A stretch of 10,268 nucleotides of DNA from an uncultured Gammaproteobacteria bacterium (lineage in GTDB: Bacteria; Pseudomonadota; Gammaproteobacteria; Pseudomonadales; Pseudohongiellaceae): NCBI GenBank assembly GCA_903926285.1, contig CAIYIP010000421.1:1-10268 (forward strand), given 5' to 3'. Shown here piece after piece: positions 5,521-10,268 of the stretch (its first letter is position 1; each line of letters begins with the position of its first letter). The notes below the pieces were generated by a model. It saw only the letters and a program-made list of their open reading frames with translations. It was not told where the DNA came from and searched no databases. A program made the position numbers and the translations under genes.

Positions 5521-6435
5521 CTAGTCTGATTTGCTGGATTTTGATTTTACCGCTCCGCTGTTCATAGCCATAAAAACATCCCGGGATTGTTTGGCGCGTT
5601 TGCATAAAGTCAACAATTGCTCTGCATCCTGCGCAATCAAGGATGCTCGCAGCTGATTCAGATCGGCAGTGAACTCATCCAGAATACCCACAATCGCCGC
5701 TGAATTAGTCACAAAAATATCGCGCCACATTACCGGATCACTTGATGCAATGCGGGTGAAATCCCGAAAGCCGCCCGCAGCATAGCGAAATATTTCCTCG
5801 CTCTCGCCCTGCTGTGAAAGTGTATCAACGAGGGCAAATGCCAGTAAATGCGGCAAATGACTGGTTGCTGCGAGCACTTCATCATGATGCACCACATCCA
5901 TTTGCAACACCTCTGCACCTGTCGCCTGCCAGAGTGCCGTCACCAGATTTACCGCTTGCGGATTGGTATGCACAAGTGGTGTCAGGATAACCTTCCGTCC
6001 CGCAAATAAATCAGCTTTTGCAGCCGCATAACCACTTTGCTCTGAACCAGCAATGGGATGACCCGGAACAAAATTAGCCGGCACCGCACCAAATACATTT
6101 CGTGCCGCATCAACCACCGCCTGCTTCACACTGGCGACATCAGTGACTACAGCATGTTCGCTTAGTACTGGAGCTAGATCTTGCAGAACCTTTGCAATGG
6201 CAAGTACCGGCACCGCAATAAGTATAAAATCGGCATCAGCACAGGCTGTTTGCAAATCTGTAGTAAAACCGGTGATGCTGCCATCATTGATGGCCTGTTC
6301 CAGAACAGCGCTGTCGCGGCCAACACCGATAATTTCAGCTGTCAGCTCAAGTCTGGCAAGTGCACGGGCGACAGAACCGCCGATCAAGCCCATGCCAACA
6401 ATCACTATTTTTTTTCCGGCCAGCGCCTGCATCAT
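5521..6435 (-). CDS. tyrA: Prephenate/arogenate dehydrogenase
   Basis: TyrA oxidatively decarboxylates prephenate (or arogenate) towards tyrosine. The 304-residue protein has an N-terminal Rossmann fold with GMGLIGGS (residues 14-21) and the catalytic-histidine block PGHPIAGSE (124-132). Helical-domain blocks of the family follow: HHDEVLAATSHLPHLLAFALVD and IFRYAAGGFRDFTRIASSDPVMW. There is no chorismate mutase domain and no ACT domain. The end of the second beta strand reads GVGRD, with Arg at residue 40 rather than an immediate acidic residue, so the NAD/NADP preference cannot be assumed. The start ATG at 6435 overlaps the pheA TGA in an ATGA junction, with an AGGA-type site about 5 bases upstream inside pheA; the next codon is also ATG. 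The protein resembles the TyrA half of the pseudomonad TyrA-AroA fusion, but here it is separate and ends 59 bases before aroA. Confidence 0.95.
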   Translation of the reverse strand: MMQALAGKKIVIVGMGLIGGSVARALARLELTAEIIGVGRDSAVLEQAINDGSITGFTTDLQTACADADFILIAVPVLAIAKVLQDLAPVLSEHAVVTDVASVKQAVVDAARNVFGAVPANFVPGHPIAGSEQSGYAAAKADLFAGRKVILTPLVHTNPQAVNLVTALWQATGAEVLQMDVVHHDEVLAATSHLPHLLAFALVDTLSQQGESEEIFRYAAGGFRDFTRIASSDPVMWRDIFVTNSAAIVGILDEFTADLNQLRASLIAQDAEQLLTLCKRAKQSRDVFMAMNSGAVKSKSSKSD

Positions 6436-7274
6436 TCTGATCCTGCCGCTGGGTAGGAACCCAGCATCTTGATTTCCAGTGCATGCTGCTTCAATTCCTG
6501 CAGCGCAGCTTGCACCTTCTGATCAGTTACATGACCATCGAAATCCACGTAAAAAGCATACGACCATGCAGTCTTGCGGGAAGGTCTTGATTCAAGCTTG
6601 GTCAGGTTAACGCCAAAGCGCTGAAAGGGCTCCAGCGCTTTAAAAAGTGTACCGGGTTCGTTATGCGCAGAAATGATGATTGAGGTTTTATGCTGCGCGG
6701 CGCTTTTTGGTTGCGCCTGTCTTCCCAGCAGGAGAAAGCGGGTCGTGTTATCCGCAGTATCCTCAATGGAATCGAATAAAATTTGCAGATTATAAAGACC
6801 GGCGGCAACTCTGCCAGCGATAGCAGCAACACCCTTCTGGCTAGCAGCAATCCTGGCGGCTTCAGCATTACTGCTTACAGCCACCCTTTCCACGCCGGGC
6901 AGATTGTTATTAAGCCATTGCCGGCATTGCCCGAGTGACTGCTGGTGCGAAACAACTTTCGTGACAGTGGATTTTATCGTGGATTTTCCTGCAAGCAGGC
7001 AATGATTGATCCGTAGCATAAGCTCGGCGTTAATCTGCAGCGGAGAAGCGACAAAACTATCGAGCGTTATAGTGATTGAACCTTCAGTGGAATTTTCAAC
7101 CGGCACCACACCAAAATCGGTGTTGCCATTTTCAACACTCGCAAACACTTCCTGGATTTCATTGACAGGTATGCAGCTCGCAGGGTCAGGAAACCAGCGC
7201 AACGCGGCTGCATGGGAATAAGTGCCGGCGGGACCGAGGTAGGCCACCTTTGCATTTGCCGGCTGCTTAGTCAT
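6432..7274 (-). CDS. pheA: Prephenate dehydratase (PDT-ACT, no chorismate mutase domain)
   Basis: The enzyme turns prephenate into phenylpyruvate, the committed step to phenylalanine. The 280-residue protein has the dehydratase domain (about 8-185), with VAYLGPAGTYS, PVENSTEGSI (58-67) and the catalytic TTRF motif (177-180). An ACT regulatory domain follows (about 196-272), with GTLFKAL (208-214) and the phenylalanine-binding ESRP motif (228-231), so feedback inhibition by phenylalanine is expected. Most gammaproteobacterial PheA proteins carry an extra N-terminal chorismate mutase domain of about 90 residues. It is absent here, and the upstream gene gyrA leaves no room for it, because the pheA ATG lies within the last codons of gyrA (8-base overlap ATGACTAA). 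A separate chorismate mutase must be encoded elsewhere. Translation is probably coupled to both gyrA and tyrA. Confidence 0.95.
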   Translation of the reverse strand: MTKQPANAKVAYLGPAGTYSHAAALRWFPDPASCIPVNEIQEVFASVENGNTDFGVVPVENSTEGSITITLDSFVASPLQINAELMLRINHCLLAGKSTIKSTVTKVVSHQQSLGQCRQWLNNNLPGVERVAVSSNAEAARIAASQKGVAAIAGRVAAGLYNLQILFDSIEDTADNTTRFLLLGRQAQPKSAAQHKTSIIISAHNEPGTLFKALEPFQRFGVNLTKLESRPSRKTAWSYAFYVDFDGHVTDQKVQAALQELKQHALEIKMLGSYPAAGSE

Positions 7275-9996
7275 CTTCGCTCGGCGCTATTTCAGCATCA
7301 GACTCATCATCAGCGTCGTCATCTGCCCTGTCATCAACTGCAGAGTCATCCTCTGAAGCAAGATCAAGATCCGAATCTTCAGCGTCAGCTTCCAATTTTT
7401 CACTTCCCAGACCATCAACGCTTACCGGCCCGGCTTGCTGTATTGTCGGCTTTAGGATAGCCAGCACTTCAGGGTCTTCTACCCTTTCCACACCAACCAG
7501 AGTTTCGCCTTCCTTGAGTTTGATGAGACGCACACCCTGGGTATTACGACCTTGAACGGAAATTTCGTCCACACGTGTACGCACAAGAGTGCCTTTGTCG
7601 CTGATAAGCATGATTTCGTCGCCATCAAAAACCTGCACCGCACCAACAATTGCACCATTGCGTTGACTCGACTGAATGCCGATTACACCCTGACCACCGC
7701 GACCCTTGACCGGGAATTCTTCAATACGCGTACGTTTGCCATAGCCATTTTCGCTGACTGCAAGAATCTGCCCGCCTTCACGTGGAATAATCATGTCCAC
7801 CATGTGCTGGCCTTCCTGCATGCGGATACCGCGCACACCACGCGCAGTTCGACCCATGGCACGCACGGCTTTTTCATTAAAACGCGCTGCCTTACCCGAA
7901 CTGCTGTACAGCACTACATCACAAGTGCCATCAGTAACTGCTGTCTTGATCAGTAAATCACCTTCATCAAGTTCGATAGCACGCAAACCTACACTGCGCT
8001 GGTTGGAAAATGCCGTCAACGGCGTTTTCTTCACAGTACCGCTGGCTGTAGCCATGAACACAAATTCATTTTCCCTGTATTCGCGAATCGGCAACAGGCT
8101 GGTGATACTTTCGCCCTGTTCTAGCGGCAGGATATTAATGATGGGCTTGCCACGCGATATACGACTCGCGATTGGAATCTGGTAAACCTTCAGCCAGTAA
8201 ACTTTGCCAAGGCTGCTGAAACACAGCAGTGTGTCGTGGCTGCTTGCAACCAGCAAGTGTTCAACATAATCCTCTTCTTTAACCGAGGCTGCGGCCTTGC
8301 CCATACCACCACGCTTTTGCGCTTGGTAGTCTGTCAGCGGCTGACTTTTCGCATAGCCACCTTGAGAGATAGTAACCACACGATCTTCTTCAGGGATAAG
8401 GTCTTCCGTGGTGAGATCCAGTTGCGAAGCCAGGATTTCAGTCCTGCGCTCATCACCATAATTCGTGTTGATTTCCTCAAGCTCTTCCTTGATGACGGCC
8501 ATCAAACGATCATTGTTGCCGAGAATTTCCAGGAACTCGCCGATCTGGGTGATCAGATCCTGGTAATCGCTGATCAGTTTTTCATGTTCCAGGCCTGTGA
8601 GCCGATGCAGGCGTAATTCGAGAATCGCTTGTGCCTGTTCTGGCGAAAGGAAATAAGTACCGTCACGCAAACCATATTGTATTGGCAAATCGTCAGGACG
8701 GCAGGCATCGGGGCCGGCATTTGCGAGCATCGCTTCTACTCCGGCCGAAACCCACGAACACGCAAGTAATTTTTCCTTGGCCTCCGCAGCGTTTGGCGAA
8801 GTCTTGATCAATTCGATCACAGCATCAATGTTACCAAGCGCAACGGCCAAACCTTCGAGAATATGGCCTTTTTCGCGCGCCTTGCGCAGCAGAAAAACAG
8901 TACGACGCGTAACCACTTCACGGCGGTGGTTTAAAAACGCGTCCAGCATTTCCTTGAGATTGAGTAGCCGCGGCTGGCCATCAAGCAAGGCAACCATGTT
9001 GATGCCAAACACCACCTGCATCTGCGTCTGTGTATACAGATTATTGAGCAGCACATCCGCCATCTCGCCCTTGCGCAGTTCGATAACGATACGCATGCCA
9101 TCCTTGTCAGACTCGTCACGCAGTTCGGTAATGCCTTCGATTTTTTTCTCTTTGACGAGTTCGGCGATACGCTCGATCAACCGCGCCTTGTTAACCTGAT
9201 AAGGCAACTCGCTCACAATGATGGTTTGCTTGGTGGTTCTGTCGTCTTCTTCAATGAACGTGCGTGCACGAATGTAGAGTTTGCCGCGTCCGGTGCGATA
9301 AGCCTGCACGATACCAGCGCGGCCATTGATGATGCCCGCAGTAGGAAAGTCGGGACCACTGACATGCTCCATCAATTCATCAATGGTCGTCTCAGGATTC
9401 TTCATCAGCGCGATACACGCGCTTATTATCTCGCGCATGTTGTGCGGCGGTATGTTGGTAGCCATACCGACGGCTATGCCCGACGAACCGTTGATCAGCA
9501 GGTTAGGAACACGCGTCGGCATTACATCCGGAATAAACTCGGTACCGTCGTAGTTGGGCGAAAAGTCGACGGTTTCTTTTTCGAGATCAGCCAGCAGGTC
9601 ATGCGCCAGTTTTTCCATGCGGATTTCGGTGTAACGCATCGCAGCAGCGGCGTCACCATCGACTGAACCGAAATTGCCCTGACCATCCACAAGCGGATAA
9701 CGCAGGGAAAAATCCTGCGCCATACGAACAATGGTTTCGTATACGGCAGAGTCGCCGTGCGGATGGTATTTACCGATTACGTCGCCCACCACACGGGCAG
9801 ATTTTTTATACGGCTTGTTCCAATCGTTGGACAGTTCGCTCATCGCAAACAGCACGCGCCGATGCACGGGCTTGAGTCCATCCCGCACATCAGGAAGTGC
9901 CCTGCCGACAATTACGCTCATGGCGTAATCAAGGTAGGACTGGCGCATCTCGCTTTCGATGGTGACTGGCTGGATTTGATCCTGATTATCTGTCAT
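7267..9996 (-). CDS. gyrA: DNA gyrase subunit A
   Basis: GyrA is the DNA-cleaving and rejoining subunit of gyrase (A2B2), which adds negative supercoils. The 909-residue protein keeps E. coli numbering through the catalytic part: the winged-helix block SYLDYAMSVIVGRALPDVRDGLKPVHRR, the quinolone region HPHGDSAVYE (78-87) and the catalytic Tyr122 in MRYTEIR. The GyrA box QKRGGMG sits at residues 560-566, the same place as in E. coli, followed by the beta-pinwheel DNA-wrapping domain. The extreme C-terminus is strongly acidic: 22 of the last 41 residues are Asp or Glu. Ser83 is the drug-sensitive type; Glu at position 87 replaces the E. coli Asp. The start at 9996 is fixed by an in-frame TGA four codons upstream with no other start between. 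The only Shine-Dalgarno-like sequence (AGGGG) is about 14 bases away, further than usual. Confidence 0.98.
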   Translation of the reverse strand: MTDNQDQIQPVTIESEMRQSYLDYAMSVIVGRALPDVRDGLKPVHRRVLFAMSELSNDWNKPYKKSARVVGDVIGKYHPHGDSAVYETIVRMAQDFSLRYPLVDGQGNFGSVDGDAAAAMRYTEIRMEKLAHDLLADLEKETVDFSPNYDGTEFIPDVMPTRVPNLLINGSSGIAVGMATNIPPHNMREIISACIALMKNPETTIDELMEHVSGPDFPTAGIINGRAGIVQAYRTGRGKLYIRARTFIEEDDRTTKQTIIVSELPYQVNKARLIERIAELVKEKKIEGITELRDESDKDGMRIVIELRKGEMADVLLNNLYTQTQMQVVFGINMVALLDGQPRLLNLKEMLDAFLNHRREVVTRRTVFLLRKAREKGHILEGLAVALGNIDAVIELIKTSPNAAEAKEKLLACSWVSAGVEAMLANAGPDACRPDDLPIQYGLRDGTYFLSPEQAQAILELRLHRLTGLEHEKLISDYQDLITQIGEFLEILGNNDRLMAVIKEELEEINTNYGDERRTEILASQLDLTTEDLIPEEDRVVTISQGGYAKSQPLTDYQAQKRGGMGKAAASVKEEDYVEHLLVASSHDTLLCFSSLGKVYWLKVYQIPIASRISRGKPIINILPLEQGESITSLLPIREYRENEFVFMATASGTVKKTPLTAFSNQRSVGLRAIELDEGDLLIKTAVTDGTCDVVLYSSSGKAARFNEKAVRAMGRTARGVRGIRMQEGQHMVDMIIPREGGQILAVSENGYGKRTRIEEFPVKGRGGQGVIGIQSSQRNGAIVGAVQVFDGDEIMLISDKGTLVRTRVDEISVQGRNTQGVRLIKLKEGETLVGVERVEDPEVLAILKPTIQQAGPVSVDGLGSEKLEADAEDSDLDLASEDDSAVDDRADDDADDESDAEIAPSEDD

Positions 9997-10103
9997 GCGC
10001 GTACGTCAATCCCCTGGATTACCCAAGCTGCAGTGTCTGGGCAAATTTTTGTTTTTTGCTGTTTTTTTATGTCGGTTTCCAAGCCAGATCAGAGCCTTGG
10101 ACT

Positions 10104-10143
10104 TTGATCTTTACAGCGCATTTAAGCGCTTGATTGATCTTTA
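10104..10143 (-). repeat. Two TAAAGATCAA repeats, 30 bp apart, around a GCGC stem-loop in the gyrA leader
   Basis: On the minus strand TAAAGATCAA occurs at 10143-10134 and again at 10113-10104, starting exactly 30 bp (about three helical turns) apart. Between them AGCGC (10130-10126) and GCGCT (10119-10115) form a 5-bp inverted repeat with a 6-base loop. The spacing would put two bound proteins on the same face of DNA. Function unknown. Confidence 0.45.
10123..10135 (-). promoter_or_regulatory. Candidate IHF binding site upstream of gyrA
   Basis: The minus-strand sequence AATCAAGCGCTTA fits the IHF consensus WATCAANNNNTTR at every defined position. An A tract (six A residues, ending at 10144) lies 8 bases 5' of the core on the same strand. 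This is the layout of strong IHF sites such as lambda H'. It lies 127 bases or more upstream of the gyrA start. Confidence 0.5.
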
Positions 10144-10153
10144 TTTTTTGCAC

Positions 10154-10268
10154 ATGGAAAACAGCCAGAATTCTAACACACGAAGACTGATTTTCGACAC
10201 AAAAAAGCCACCTGATTCCCGCTTGTTTGATGCTACGGAAAATGACCCCGTGATACTGCTTTATGCCA
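10154..10268 (+). CDS. Possible start of a divergent gene, unidentified, cut by the window edge
   Basis: An ATG at 10154 opens a frame with no stop to the right edge (38 codons, starting MENSQNSNTRRLIF). The peptide is hydrophilic and rich in Asn, Asp, Arg and Lys. I do not recognise it, and it does not resemble the start of UbiG or MtnA, two proteins encoded next to gyrA in other gammaproteobacteria. No ribosome binding site is visible, and the candidate gyrA promoter would lie inside it. The minus strand is also open over 10067-10267 without a start codon, so the tail of an upstream minus-strand gene is the competing reading. Neither is well supported. Confidence 0.2.
   Translation, partial: MENSQNSNTRRLIFDTKKPPDSRLFDATENDPVILLYA
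10170..10197 (-). promoter_or_regulatory. Possible gyrA promoter
   Basis: On the minus strand there is an extended -10 element, TGT followed by TAGAAT (10175-10170), with a weak -35-like TCGAAA at 10197-10192 and a 16-base spacer. Transcription would begin near 10163, giving a leader of about 165 bases that contains the IHF-like site and the repeats. The -35 match is poor, so this is a candidate only. Confidence 0.3.

Noticed and set aside
10067..10267. C-terminal end of a minus-strand gene upstream of gyrA
   Set aside because: The frame is open for 66 codons before TAA, but it has no start in the window, its product is unrecognisable, and it spans the candidate promoter and IHF-like site. 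It is kept only as an alternative to the divergent frame.
1..10268. Defence, phage or other novel accessory system
   Set aside because: Every complete gene belongs to a well-known housekeeping family, with conserved motifs and neighbours; no mobile or defence signatures were seen on either strand.

Overview
This window looks like an ordinary housekeeping locus from a gammaproteobacterium. The proteins resemble Pseudomonas/Cellvibrio-type homologues. Evidence includes the S1 protein ending in a TVGDLIKAKM-type tail, the EPSP synthase of the pseudomonad type, the LapA-LapB pair beyond ihfB, and the order aroA-cmk-rpsA-ihfB. Base composition is moderate and coding is dense. I see no phage, transposon, CRISPR, defence or tRNA/rRNA sequence. 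The placement rests on remembered family sequences, not on a search.

All recognised genes are on the minus strand, so the order of transcription runs from right to left. From the right edge: a possible divergent gene start and the gyrA leader (about 9997-10268); gyrA (DNA gyrase A); pheA (prephenate dehydratase), overlapping gyrA by 8 bases; tyrA (prephenate/arogenate dehydrogenase), overlapping pheA by 4 bases; a 59-base gap with a hairpin; aroA (EPSP synthase); cmk (CMP kinase) 9 bases later; a 192-base structured leader; rpsA (ribosomal protein S1); an intrinsic terminator; ihfB (IHF beta); a 217-base intergenic region with a perfect 9 x 9 bp tandem repeat; lapA; and the first 181 codons of lapB, which runs off the left edge.

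Together the genes cover DNA supercoiling (gyrA), the shikimate to phenylalanine/tyrosine branch (aroA, pheA, tyrA), pyrimidine nucleotide recycling (cmk), translation initiation (rpsA), nucleoid architecture (ihfB) and control of lipopolysaccharide synthesis (lapA, lapB). gyrA to cmk is tight enough to be one transcription unit. rpsA, ihfB and lapAB look like partly separate units, because a structured leader, a terminator and a repeat-rich gap divide them.

No new multi-gene system is visible. The points worth a second look are small: the 81-bp tandem repeat in front of lapA; a strong hairpin with a possible pseudoknot in the rpsA leader; an IHF-consensus site in front of gyrA that overlaps a 13-mer also present in front of lapA; a PheA without its usual chorismate mutase domain; the absence of serC and hisC from the usual gyrA-serC-pheA-hisC-tyrA order; and tyrA and aroA as separate genes where pseudomonads have a fusion.
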